54,324 nucleotides of DNA from Lachnospiraceae bacterium (GTDB lineage Bacteria > Bacillota > Clostridia > Lachnospirales > Lachnospiraceae), in contig BLLW01000021.1 in the NCBI GenBank assembly GCA_011959285.1, forward strand, positions 1 through 54,324, in the 5' to 3' direction. A program made the position numbers and the translations under genes. The first letter of the stretch is position 1. Every line of letters starts with the position of its first letter. The notes below the pieces were generated by a model, which was not told where the DNA came from, made no database searches, and saw only the letters and a list, made by a program, of their open reading frames with translations. Positions 17,792 to 26,093 of the stretch are shown piece after piece.

Positions 17792-18727
17792 ATGATTAAC
17801 AAACTGATTTCCAAAATTAAAGCGACGGGTGCGCCCATTGTGGTGGGGCTCGATCCCATGATGAAATTTGTTCCTGGACATATTCAGAAGAAGGCGTTTG
17901 CAGAATATGGAGAAACGCTTGAAGGGGCGGCGGAAGCAATTTGGCAGTATAACAAAGAAATCGTTGATCATATTTATGATATCATTCCGGCGGTAAAGCC
18001 TCAGATTGCCATGTACGAGCAGTTCGGTATTCCGGGACTTGCTGCCTTTAAGAAAACCGTGGACTATTGCAAGGAAAAAGACCTGGTGGTAATCGGTGAT
18101 ATTAAAAGAGGTGATATTGGCTCTACTTCGGAGGCGTATGCGGTTGGGCATTTAGGCAAGGTGACGGTGGGAAGCAAGTCTTATTATGGATTTGATGAGG
18201 ATTTTGCAACGGTTAACCCTTATTTAGGATCAGATGGCGTCAATCCCTTTATCAAGGTATGTAAAGAAGAAAAAAAAGGGTTGTTTATTCTCGTAAAAAC
18301 TTCCAATCCCAGCAGTGGGGAATTTCAGGACAGGCAGATTGCGGATGCGGAAAACAGACCGCTCTATGAGGTGGTAGGCGAGCAGGTTGCCAAGTGGGGC
18401 GAGGCGCATATGGGAGACGCTTACAGCTACATCGGAGCAGTCGTAGGGGCGACATACCCGGATATGGGGAAGATTCTCCGCAAGGTAATGCCAAAGAGCT
18501 ACATTTTGGTGCCGGGATATGGAGCACAGGGCGGAAAGGGAGCCGATCTGGTTCATTTCTTTAATGAGGATGGATTGGGCGCAATCGTCAATTCCTCCAG
18601 AGGAATCATAGCTGCTTATCAGCAGGAAAAATATGCGTCTTTTGGCGCAGAGAATTTCGGGGAAGCGTCGCGGTCTGCGGTTATCGATATGAGAGAAGAT
18701 ATTGCTGGGGCTTTGAACAGCAGATAG
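17792..18727 (+). CDS. pyrF: orotidine-5'-phosphate decarboxylase
   Basis: A 311-residue enzyme that converts OMP to UMP in the last step of pyrimidine synthesis. The active-site motif GDIKRGDIGST holds D103, K105 and D108. The length and the early VVGLDPMMKFVP segment fit the longer type 2 PyrF group. The frame is open from 17750, but ATG 17792 has the ribosome binding site (AAGGAAG, 7 bases away) and the family-like N-terminus, so I use it. pyrE follows with its own likely promoter. The dihydroorotate dehydrogenase genes often found beside it are absent here. Confidence 0.92.
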   Translation: MINKLISKIKATGAPIVVGLDPMMKFVPGHIQKKAFAEYGETLEGAAEAIWQYNKEIVDHIYDIIPAVKPQIAMYEQFGIPGLAAFKKTVDYCKEKDLVVIGDIKRGDIGSTSEAYAVGHLGKVTVGSKSYYGFDEDFATVNPYLGSDGVNPFIKVCKEEKKGLFILVKTSNPSSGEFQDRQIADAENRPLYEVVGEQVAKWGEAHMGDAYSYIGAVVGATYPDMGKILRKVMPKSYILVPGYGAQGGKGADLVHFFNEDGLGAIVNSSRGIIAAYQQEKYASFGAENFGEASRSAVIDMREDIAGALNSR

Positions 18728-18731
18728 ATAG

Positions 18732-18760
18732 TTGAATACAAATGGCAAATGTGGTAAAAT
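18732..18760 (+). promoter_or_regulatory. possible pyrE promoter
   Basis: TTGAAT, 17 bases, TAAAAT in the 62-base gap between pyrF and pyrE. Confidence 0.4.
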
Positions 18761-18795
18761 TGGAAAGAAATTGAAGGACGGAGGATTTTTTGACA

Positions 18796-19470
18796 ATGGA
18801 ACAGTATAAGCAGGAATTTATCGAATTTATGGTAGACTGCCAGGTGCTCAAGTTTGGCGAATTTACATTGAAGAGCGGTAGAAAATCTCCGTTTTTTATG
18901 AATGCCGGCGGTTATGTGACTGGCGCTCAGCTCCTAAAGCTGGGGGAATATTACGCTAAGGCGATTCATGACAATTACGGTCTTGATTTTGATGTGTTAT
19001 TTGGACCTGCCTATAAGGGGATTCCGCTTACGGTAGCCACCACCATGGCGCTCAGCAGTCTTTATGGCAAGGAGATCCGGTATTGTTCAAACCGTAAGGA
19101 AGTGAAGGATCACGGAGATACAGGTATTTTGCTTGGAAGCAAGTTAAAGGACGGGGACAAGGTAGTCATAATTGAGGATGTGACGACTTCGGGTAAATCC
19201 ATCGAGGAGACCTACCCCATCATCAAGGCACAGGCGGATGTGGAAGTGAAAGGGCTGATTGTTTCCTTGAATCGCATGGAAAGGGGACAGACGGATGCGA
19301 GTGCGCTTTCTGAAATTAAGGAGAAATACGGATTTGATGCAAATGCCATCGTGAATATGCAGGAAGTGGTGGAGCATTTGTATCATAAGCCTTATAAAGG
19401 GCAGATTTATATTGACGATGCGATAAAAGCAGCAATCGATGCATATTATGAGGAGTATGGAGCAAAGTAA
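18796..19470 (+). CDS. pyrE: orotate phosphoribosyltransferase
   Basis: A 224-residue enzyme that joins orotate and PRPP into OMP. The N-terminus (EFIEFMVDCQVLKFGEF, then SGRKSPFFMN) and the PRPP-binding loop IIEDVTTSGKS (E127, D128) are diagnostic. The GGAGG at 18780 is 11 bases from ATG 18796 and 5 bases from an in-frame TTG at 18790, so either may start the protein; homologous N-termini favour the ATG. With pyrF upstream it supplies the last two steps of UMP synthesis. Confidence 0.93.
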   Translation: MEQYKQEFIEFMVDCQVLKFGEFTLKSGRKSPFFMNAGGYVTGAQLLKLGEYYAKAIHDNYGLDFDVLFGPAYKGIPLTVATTMALSSLYGKEIRYCSNRKEVKDHGDTGILLGSKLKDGDKVVIIEDVTTSGKSIEETYPIIKAQADVEVKGLIVSLNRMERGQTDASALSEIKEKYGFDANAIVNMQEVVEHLYHKPYKGQIYIDDAIKAAIDAYYEEYGAK

Positions 19471-19496
19471 ACTTATTATTTGGAAGGAGCGTCGGT

Positions 19497-19649
19497 ATGG
19501 AAGAAAAGGTTTATAAGACCATGAACGGAGCAGGGGCAACATGTATTGCAGTAGGCGTAGTGACACTTGTGACAGGTATTGTCTGCGGGATATTGATGAT
19601 TATAGGCGGCGCAAAGCTGCTTGCAGGAAAGTCGAAAATCTTATTTTAA
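19497..19649 (+). CDS. small membrane protein, 50 residues
   Basis: A short open frame with a GGAAGGAG ribosome binding site 8 bases before its ATG. The protein starts MEEKVYKTMNGAG, then has one long hydrophobic Gly/Val/Ile segment (about 15-39) and ends AGKSKILF. Two Cys lie in or at the edge of the membrane part. It is followed by a hairpin terminator. I associate this pattern with small conserved Lachnospiraceae proteins but cannot name a family. It may span the membrane once or form a re-entrant hairpin. Confidence 0.65.
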   Translation: MEEKVYKTMNGAGATCIAVGVVTLVTGIVCGILMIIGGAKLLAGKSKILF

Positions 19650-19656
19650 AGCAAGG

Positions 19657-19688
19657 GGCATTTCTATCAATAGGAATGCCTTATTTAT
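19657..19688 (+). terminator. hairpin terminator
   Basis: A 10-bp stem (GGCATTTCTA / TAGGAATGCC, one wobble pair), a TCAA loop and a TTATTTAT tail, just after the 50-residue membrane protein gene. Confidence 0.65.
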
Positions 19689-19711
19689 GAGAAGTAAAAA
19701 GAGGCATGGGA

Positions 19712-20035
19712 ATGTTAAGATCAAAGGGGTTTATTTTTACAAATAAAGAGCATACTCAAAAAGGAATCATGTCAACGATTTTGGGTATTCTTGCCAGCGT
19801 AACGTTGGGAATCGCAGTTTACCAGTCCTATACAAACGGCGGAGCGCCTTCTGATAAGTATGCAGCGGCGGCGCTCCTTGCCATAATCTTTATGGTGACA
19901 GGTTTGGTTCTTGGCATATGTTCTACCACTGAAAAGGAAAAATTCAGGCTGTTTACTGTGCTGGGGATTTTTGTTAATGTTTTGGCATTTGGCATGCTGA
20001 GTCTTATTTTATTTGCAGGAGCGTATGTGGATTGA
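19712..20035 (+). CDS. small membrane protein, DUF6142-like
   Basis: A 107-residue protein with three hydrophobic segments (about 20-38, 51-72 and 80-103) and a short polar N-terminus (SKGFIFTNKEHTQKG). This resembles the DUF6142 group of Lachnospiraceae proteins, by memory only. ATG 19712 is chosen over 19706 because AGAGG lies 7 bases upstream of the former and only 1 base from the latter. Its stop codon overlaps the start of the next gene (TGATG), so the two are probably translated together. Confidence 0.65.
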   Translation: MLRSKGFIFTNKEHTQKGIMSTILGILASVTLGIAVYQSYTNGGAPSDKYAAAALLAIIFMVTGLVLGICSTTEKEKFRLFTVLGIFVNVLAFGMLSLILFAGAYVD

Positions 20036-22095
20036 TGATTGAAGAGAGATTTTTACTTGCAAAAGAACGGATACAGGAGATAAAAAACGAAAATATATTG
20101 CAGGAGGGTTTTAACCTGTATTTTGTCAAAGTGGCAGAGTTTTTGGATATGATCTGTGATACATGGGATTTTGTGAAGGCGGATGGACTTAAGGCAGCGC
20201 CTATAGAGGAACTTAGGGAGAGGAATTATAAGCTTTATGAAGATATCCTTGAAGAACAGTACGGACATAGTTATGCGAACCCCGAATACAGTGTTTTGCT
20301 TTTCGGGGAGGCGTATGGGAGATTCCTTGCCTTTTTGTATGCGGAAATGCGCAGTCTGATTCCGCTTGTTTATGAACGTAGGCTTGCAGACATGGTGATT
20401 CGCCTGGAATTGTTTCTGGAGGTGTACGGTTCTTTTTGCTGTGCGCAGGAAGAAAATCAGGCAGCGCCGGATGTGGAAGCACTCTCCCAGATTGCTTACT
20501 GGTATGTGAGCGACTATGCCAGGGATGCTGCCAAAAAGAAACTGGAAGACATGCTGGATAGGAAGTCTGATTTTGCACTTCATATCATAGAGGGCGATCT
20601 GTCAGATCCAAGATACCTTTACTACTTCGGAGAATACATTACAGACAATGAAATCGAGACTTATCGTCATCTGCAGGGACTGCCGGAGGAGACGCTGCAG
20701 AAAATGGCAGACACCTATACAGAAGGATACAGGATAGGATTTATTACAGGAAATAAGGATATCACCAAGAAGAAGACGGTAAGCATCAGGTATATTCTGG
20801 GCTTTGAACCTATGATCAAAAAGGCGGTAGTGAATTTTAGGGAAATGGGGCTTGACGCCACCATATACCGTGCCCCTTCCAGCATTCTAGAGGGAAGGGG
20901 AATGAACAGGCTTGGATATTACGGCGCCATTCCCAATAAACAGTATGATTTCGATCACAAGGACGATCAGGCGCTGGTTCTTGATAAACGCTTGGTGCAG
21001 GTGCGGATTGAGGCATTAAAGGAAGCCTATGAGGAATATAAAGAGCTTGCCGGCGTTTTCGGAGGACCGGCAGTGATGGAGGTATTCGGGGAAAAGCAGT
21101 GTGACCTAAAGGAAAAGCCGCAGGCAATTCATTTGTCGGATGCCCAGCAGAAGCTGACGGTGGAATATATGGCGGCAGCGGGAGAGATTCAGAACCGCTA
21201 TATCAAAGGAGATGAGAGGAGTTTCACCATCATTGCTTTTCCTGTGCCGGAAATCGGAAAGGACTTTGCGGCGATTTTTGATGAAGTGATACGCATCAAT
21301 ACCCTTGATTACGGACTTTACCAGAGGATGCAGCAGACCATCATCGATACCTTGGATCAGGGGAAATATGTACTGATCAAAGGGATGCGGGGGAATAAGA
21401 CCAATATGAAGGTGATGCTCCATACGCTCACAGAGCCCCTGCGGCAGACCAATTTTGAAAATTGTGTGGCAGATGTCAATATCCCTGTCGGGGAAGTTTT
21501 TACATCACCGGTACTAACAGGGACAGAAGGCGTGCTGCATGTAAGCCGCGTTTACTTAAATGAGATGGAATATAAGAACATGACGCTGACTTTTCAGGAT
21601 GGCATGATTACAGACTATGATTGCAGTAATTTTGACAAAGAAGAGCAGAACCGAAAATATATCAAGGATAATGTGCTCTGCCATCACGATACCCTTCCTC
21701 TTGGGGAATTTGCAATCGGCACCAATACCACTGCCTTTGTGGCAGCCAGAAAATATGGAATAGAAGATAGGCTGCCAATCCTGATTGCAGAAAAGACAGG
21801 TCCCCATTTTGCGGTGGGGGATACCTGCTATTCCCATGCGGAAGAGGTGGCAGTCTATAATCCCGACGGTAAGGAGATTATAGCCAGAGACAATGAACAC
21901 TCTATTAAGAGAAAAGAAGGCGATCCTATGGCATACTTTAACTGTCATACTGATATTACCATTCCTTATGATGAACTAGGAGAGGTCAGCGTGGTTACCT
22001 ATGATGAAAGGGTCATTCCTATTATAGAAGAGGGCAGATTTGTACTGCCAGGCTGTGAAGAACTGAATATTCCTTTGGAAGATATGAAAATATAG
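20035..22095 (+). CDS. M29-type aminopeptidase with long N-terminal extension
   Basis: A 686-residue protein. The C-terminal half looks like the M29 metallo-aminopeptidases (AmpS/AmpT): candidate metal ligands are E487 (PVGEVFTSP), E558 (GEFAIGTN), H591 (KTGPHFAVGD), and the His and Asp of NCHTDIT, with Y599 nearby. It would release N-terminal amino acids from peptides in the cytosol. M29 enzymes are usually about 410 residues; here roughly 250-300 extra residues precede the core (helical, acidic, no recognised motif). The ATG overlaps the previous stop by one base and has no ribosome binding site of its own, a sign of coupling to the small membrane protein gene. Confident on family, less on the extension. 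Confidence 0.8.
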   Translation: MIEERFLLAKERIQEIKNENILQEGFNLYFVKVAEFLDMICDTWDFVKADGLKAAPIEELRERNYKLYEDILEEQYGHSYANPEYSVLLFGEAYGRFLAFLYAEMRSLIPLVYERRLADMVIRLELFLEVYGSFCCAQEENQAAPDVEALSQIAYWYVSDYARDAAKKKLEDMLDRKSDFALHIIEGDLSDPRYLYYFGEYITDNEIETYRHLQGLPEETLQKMADTYTEGYRIGFITGNKDITKKKTVSIRYILGFEPMIKKAVVNFREMGLDATIYRAPSSILEGRGMNRLGYYGAIPNKQYDFDHKDDQALVLDKRLVQVRIEALKEAYEEYKELAGVFGGPAVMEVFGEKQCDLKEKPQAIHLSDAQQKLTVEYMAAAGEIQNRYIKGDERSFTIIAFPVPEIGKDFAAIFDEVIRINTLDYGLYQRMQQTIIDTLDQGKYVLIKGMRGNKTNMKVMLHTLTEPLRQTNFENCVADVNIPVGEVFTSPVLTGTEGVLHVSRVYLNEMEYKNMTLTFQDGMITDYDCSNFDKEEQNRKYIKDNVLCHHDTLPLGEFAIGTNTTAFVAARKYGIEDRLPILIAEKTGPHFAVGDTCYSHAEEVAVYNPDGKEIIARDNEHSIKRKEGDPMAYFNCHTDITIPYDELGEVSVVTYDERVIPIIEEGRFVLPGCEELNIPLEDMKI

Positions 22096-22125
22096 TTGTA
22101 GAGAAGCAGTGTTTTATAGTATGAT
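22096..22125 (+). promoter_or_regulatory. possible promoter of the purEMND genes
   Basis: TTGTAG, 18 bases, TATGAT, starting right after the aminopeptidase stop and about 40 bases before the purE start. No riboswitch-like fold was seen. Confidence 0.35.
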
Positions 22126-22165
22126 GTTATAGAATAATAGACACAGAAGAACGGAGGTAACAAAT

Positions 22166-22666
22166 ATGGCACAAGTAGGAATCGTTATGGGCAGTGATTC
22201 TGATATGCCGGTTATGGCAAAGGCAGCGGATGTCCTTACAGAACTTGGAATTTCGTTTGAAATGAAAATTATTTCAGCTCACAGAGAGCCGGATGTATTT
22301 TTTGAATATGCAAACACGGCGGAGGAGAAGGGATTTAAAGTGATTATTGCAGGGGCAGGCATGGCAGCACATCTGCCGGGCATGTGTGCAGCGATTTTTC
22401 CTATGCCGGTAATTGGGATTCCTATGCATACCACTTCGCTTGGAGGACGGGATTCTTTATATTCCATCGTGCAGATGCCTTCAGGCATACCGGTGGCAAC
22501 GGTTGCCATCAACGGCGGAGCAAATGCAGGGCTTCTGGCGGCAAAGATTCTTGCAACTTCTGATGGGGAGCTGCTTAAGAAGCTGAAAGACTACAGCCAG
22601 AACCTGAAAGAAAGCGTTCAGAAAAAGGACGAAAGACTTGCCCAGGTGGGTTACCAGAATTATTGA
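22166..22666 (+). CDS. purE: 5-(carboxyamino)imidazole ribonucleotide mutase
   Basis: A 166-residue class I PurE that turns N5-CAIR into CAIR in purine synthesis. Motifs are VGIVMGSDSDMPVM at the N-terminus, SAHREP in the active site, and GAGMAAHLPGM. A CGGAGG ribosome binding site lies 8 bases upstream. It leads a four-gene pur cluster; the purK carboxylase that feeds it is not in the window. Confidence 0.95.
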   Translation: MAQVGIVMGSDSDMPVMAKAADVLTELGISFEMKIISAHREPDVFFEYANTAEEKGFKVIIAGAGMAAHLPGMCAAIFPMPVIGIPMHTTSLGGRDSLYSIVQMPSGIPVATVAINGGANAGLLAAKILATSDGELLKKLKDYSQNLKESVQKKDERLAQVGYQNY

Positions 22667-22696
22667 TAAGCAACCAGAAAGGAACGGATAAAAAAC

Positions 22697-23722
22697 ATGG
22701 ATTATAAGAAAGCCGGAGTGGATATCGAGGCGGGTTACCGCAGTGTGGAATTGATGAAAGAATACGTAAGGGAAACGACAAGACCGGAAGTGCTAGGAGG
22801 ACTGGGCGGCTTTTCGGGCGCGTTTTCTCTTGCTTCTATTAAGAATATGGAAAAGCCGACCCTGGTTTCAGGGACCGATGGTGTGGGAACCAAGATAAAG
22901 CTGGCATTTCTTATGGACCAGCATGACACGGTGGGAATCGACTGCGTTGCCATGTGCGTGAATGATATTGTATGCGCAGGCGGCGAACCTTTATTTTTCT
23001 TAGACTATATTGCCTGCGGAAAGAATTACCCGGAAAAGATTGCTGCAATCGTAAAAGGGGTGGCAGAAGGCTGCAAGCAGGCAGGAGCAGCCTTGATTGG
23101 CGGTGAGACGGCAGAGCATCCCGGGCTTATGCCGGAAGATGAGTACGATTTGGCAGGATTTGTGGTGGGTGTGATCGATGAAAAGGATTTGATTACAGGA
23201 GCAGATATTAAGCCGGGCGATGTGCTTGTGGGGATTGCCTCATCAGGCGTGCATAGTAATGGATTTTCTCTGGTGAGAAAAGTGTTTGAAATGACCAAGG
23301 AAAGCCTTGATACATACTATGATGAACTTGGAAAAACCCTTGGAGAGGCGTTGCTTGAACCAACTAAGATTTATGTAAAGGCATTAAAGAGTATAAAGGA
23401 AGCGGGAGTGGTCATCAAAGGATGCAGCCATATTACAGGCGGCGGCTTTTATGAAAATATTCCCAGAATGCTGCCGGAGGGTGTATGCGCAGAGGTACAC
23501 AAGAACAGCTACCCGATTCCTGCGATTTTTAAGCTCCTTCAAAATAAAGGTAAGATAGAAGAACAGATGATGTATAATACTTATAATATGGGGCTTGGCA
23601 TGGTGCTTGCCGTGGATCCGGCAGATGCTGACAGGGCGGTTGCTGCTATTAAAGCGGCAGGAGAAACTGCTTATGTGGTAGGTGAGGTAAAGACCGGTGA
23701 AAAGGGAGTGAACCTATGCTAA
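22697..23722 (+). CDS. purM: phosphoribosylformylglycinamidine cyclo-ligase (AIR synthetase)
   Basis: A 341-residue ATP-dependent enzyme that closes the imidazole ring, FGAM to AIR. It begins [20 protein letters not shown] and has [14 protein letters not shown] (ATP site), GGETAEHPG and [15 protein letters not shown]. Length is normal. The ribosome binding site is AAAGGAACGG. Its last 7 bases overlap the start of purN, so the two are likely translated together. It uses the product of PurL, whose gene is at 50123. Confidence 0.95.
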   Translation: MDYKKAGVDIEAGYRSVELMKEYVRETTRPEVLGGLGGFSGAFSLASIKNMEKPTLVSGTDGVGTKIKLAFLMDQHDTVGIDCVAMCVNDIVCAGGEPLFFLDYIACGKNYPEKIAAIVKGVAEGCKQAGAALIGGETAEHPGLMPEDEYDLAGFVVGVIDEKDLITGADIKPGDVLVGIASSGVHSNGFSLVRKVFEMTKESLDTYYDELGKTLGEALLEPTKIYVKALKSIKEAGVVIKGCSHITGGGFYENIPRMLPEGVCAEVHKNSYPIPAIFKLLQNKGKIEEQMMYNTYNMGLGMVLAVDPADADRAVAAIKAAGETAYVVGEVKTGEKGVNLC

Positions 23723-24309
23723 ACATTGTGGTATGTGTTTCCGGCGGGGGAACGAACCTGCAAGCAATTATTGACGGTGTGGCAGAAGGAAGAATCAGGA
23801 ACACGAAGATTGTTGGCGTCATAAGCAATAATGCAGGAGCATACGCACTGACGCGGGCAAAAGATGCCGGGATTCCTGCTTTTTGTATTTCTCCTAAGAA
23901 GTTTGAAAACCGTGAGAACTTTAATCAGGCATTTTTAGCGCAATTAGAAGCGCTTGCGCCTGACCTCATCGTTCTGGCGGGGTTCCTTGTGATCCTCCCG
24001 GAAAAGATGATAGAAGTGTATCGGAACCGTATCATCAATATTCATCCGTCCCTGATTCCTTCCTTTTGCGGCACAGGATATTATGGGCTTAAAGTGCATG
24101 AGGCGGCGCTTACAAGAGGCGTGAAGGTGACAGGGGCAACCGTACATTATGTGGACGAAGGGACGGACACGGGCAGGATTATTATGCAGAAGGCGGTGGA
24201 GGTTTTGGAAGGCGATACGCCGGAAGTTCTTCAGCGCAGGGTCATGGAGCAGGCAGAGTGGGTCATTCTGCCGAAAGCGATTGATGAGATCGCCTCATCA
24301 AGGGAATAA
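23716..24309 (+). CDS. purN: phosphoribosylglycinamide formyltransferase
   Basis: A 197-residue folate-dependent enzyme that formylates GAR. The catalytic residues are visible: Asn and His in [11 protein letters not shown] and Asp in [11 protein letters not shown]. It starts inside the end of purM (7-base overlap). The usual G-rich loop [10 protein letters not shown] is at the N-terminus. The sequence GTGYYG in place of the common GxHAH-type loop is a normal variant. Confidence 0.94.
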   Translation: MLNIVVCVSGGGTNLQAIIDGVAEGRIRNTKIVGVISNNAGAYALTRAKDAGIPAFCISPKKFENRENFNQAFLAQLEALAPDLIVLAGFLVILPEKMIEVYRNRIINIHPSLIPSFCGTGYYGLKVHEAALTRGVKVTGATVHYVDEGTDTGRIIMQKAVEVLEGDTPEVLQRRVMEQAEWVILPKAIDEIASSRE

Positions 24310-24326
24310 AGAAAGGAATGACGAAA

Positions 24327-25598
24327 GTGAAAGTTTTGATTGTGGGAAGCGGCGGCAGGGAACATGCGATCGCTGCCAGCGTTGCGAAGAGTAAAAAGGT
24401 AGATGAGATTTATTGTGCACCCGGAAATGCAGGAATCGGCATGATTGCACAGTGCGTTCCAATCGGCGCCATGGACTTTGATAAGATTGTAGATTTTGCG
24501 AAAGAGAAGAAAATCGATCTTACCATTGTCGGGATGGATGATCCTTTGGTGGGCGGATTGGTGGATGCGCTGGAGGCGGCAGGCTTACGCGTCTTTGGAC
24601 CGAGGAAGAATGCGGCGATTCTGGAGGGAAGCAAAGCGTTTTCAAAGGACCTGATGAAAAAGTATAACATTCCCACAGCGGCTTATGAAACCTTTGATAC
24701 GCCCGAAGCAGCGCTTGCATATCTGGAAACAGCACAGTTTCCCATAGTGCTCAAGGCAGACGGTCTTGCCCTTGGCAAGGGCGTGTTGATCTGCAGGGAT
24801 TTTGAGGAGGCAAAGGAAGGCGTTAAGACGATTATGCTGGATAAGCAGTTTGGAAGCGCCGGAAACCGCCTTGTAATAGAGGAGTTCATGACGGGAAGAG
24901 AAGTGTCAGTCCTTTCTTATGTAGATGGAAGGACCATCAAGACCATGACCTCCGCCCAAGATCACAAGAGGGCGGGAGACGGTGACACAGGTCTTAATAC
25001 AGGCGGTATGGGAACTTTTTCTCCCAGCCCCTTCTATACAAAGGAAGTGGATGACTTTTGTAAAAAATATATCTACCAGGCTACGGTAGACGCCATGGCG
25101 GCAGAAGGAAGAGAATTTAAAGGAATTATCTTTTTTGGACTGATGCTGACCGAAAAGGGACCCAAAGTGCTTGAATACAATGCAAGGTTTGGAGATCCCG
25201 AAGCACAGGTGGTACTGCCTAGAATGCAAAATGACATCATCGAGGTGATGGAGGCGTGTATTGACGGGCGGCTCGATGAAGTGGATCTGCAATTTGAAGA
25301 TAATGCGGCTGTGTGCGTGGTTCTTGCATCGGAAGGATATCCTGTTAAATATGAAAAAGGTTTTGTGATAAAGGGTCTTGAAAAGTTTGAAGGGCAGGAT
25401 GCTTATTTCTGTTTTCATGCCGGTACTAAAAAGACGGATCAGGGAATTGTCACAAACGGGGGAAGAGTCCTTGGAATTACGGCAAAAGGAAAGGATTTAA
25501 AGGAAGCAAGAGAAAATGCTTATGGGGCAGCAGAATGGGTGGATTTTGAAAATAAATATATGCGTCATGATATAGGGAAGGCAATTGATGAAGCATAA
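24327..25598 (+). CDS. purD: phosphoribosylamine-glycine ligase (GAR synthetase)
   Basis: A 423-residue ATP-grasp enzyme that joins glycine to phosphoribosylamine. It opens KVLIVGSGGREHAI; ATP-grasp motifs VLKADGLALGKGV and EYNARFGDPE are clear. I use GTG 24327 because GAAAGG lies 10 bases upstream and the N-terminus then matches the family; ATG 24318 is only 1 base from that site. It follows purN by 17 bases and closes the pur cluster. The next gene starts 18 bases later. Confidence 0.93.
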   Translation: MKVLIVGSGGREHAIAASVAKSKKVDEIYCAPGNAGIGMIAQCVPIGAMDFDKIVDFAKEKKIDLTIVGMDDPLVGGLVDALEAAGLRVFGPRKNAAILEGSKAFSKDLMKKYNIPTAAYETFDTPEAALAYLETAQFPIVLKADGLALGKGVLICRDFEEAKEGVKTIMLDKQFGSAGNRLVIEEFMTGREVSVLSYVDGRTIKTMTSAQDHKRAGDGDTGLNTGGMGTFSPSPFYTKEVDDFCKKYIYQATVDAMAAEGREFKGIIFFGLMLTEKGPKVLEYNARFGDPEAQVVLPRMQNDIIEVMEACIDGRLDEVDLQFEDNAAVCVVLASEGYPVKYEKGFVIKGLEKFEGQDAYFCFHAGTKKTDQGIVTNGGRVLGITAKGKDLKEARENAYGAAEWVDFENKYMRHDIGKAIDEA

Positions 25599-25616
25599 AT
25601 GGGGGATTGAGGAAAG

Positions 25617-26081
25617 ATGGATAGAAGAGTGGAGAAATTACTAGCATCAAATGAGCTGCGCAGACCGACTTTGTGTCAGAAATGCGAAGGAGTTCTGGTA
25701 TACCGGGGAATCGGAGAATACATATGTGAAGAATGCGGCGCGGTAGAATATGATGATTATGGAAAGGTGCGGAATTATTTGGAGAGGCACAGAGGCGCTA
25801 ACGTGGCGGAAATTTCGGATATGACAGGCGTTTCCCACAAAGCTATCAGAGATATGATTAAAGAAAAGCGGTTTGAGATCATCGACAATAAAGGCGGTTA
25901 TTTGAGGTGTGAAGTTTGTGGAGAAAAGATCAACAGTGGGCGGATGTGCTCCAAATGTGAGGAGAAGTATCACAGACAGGTGGAGGAACAAGCCCGTGCA
26001 GAACGGAATAAAGGAATGTCCGGATTTGGAGAAAGCAGTTCTTCAGAGCGTGGAAGCAAGCGATATACAAGAGAGAGGTAA
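25617..26081 (+). CDS. zinc-ribbon/HTH protein, YvyF-like
   Basis: A 154-residue cytosolic protein with an N-terminal zinc ribbon (CQKC at 20-23, CEEC at 37-40), a middle helix-turn-helix-like part (NVAEISDMTGVSHKAIRDMI) and a second pair of CxxC motifs (CEVC, CSKC), then a charged tail. This order resembles the flagellar-operon protein YvyF of Firmicutes, yet no flagellar gene is present. It could be a regulator or an RNA- or ribosome-associated adaptor. It lies 18 bases after purD and 12 before the SH3 protein. Confidence 0.65.
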   Translation: MDRRVEKLLASNELRRPTLCQKCEGVLVYRGIGEYICEECGAVEYDDYGKVRNYLERHRGANVAEISDMTGVSHKAIRDMIKEKRFEIIDNKGGYLRCEVCGEKINSGRMCSKCEEKYHRQVEEQARAERNKGMSGFGESSSSERGSKRYTRER

Positions 26082-26093
26082 AGGAGAGTCAAA

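Noticed and set aside
22096-22165. Purine riboswitch ahead of purE
   Set aside because: The gap is only 70 bases and shows no paired arms or conserved loop bases of the purine aptamer.
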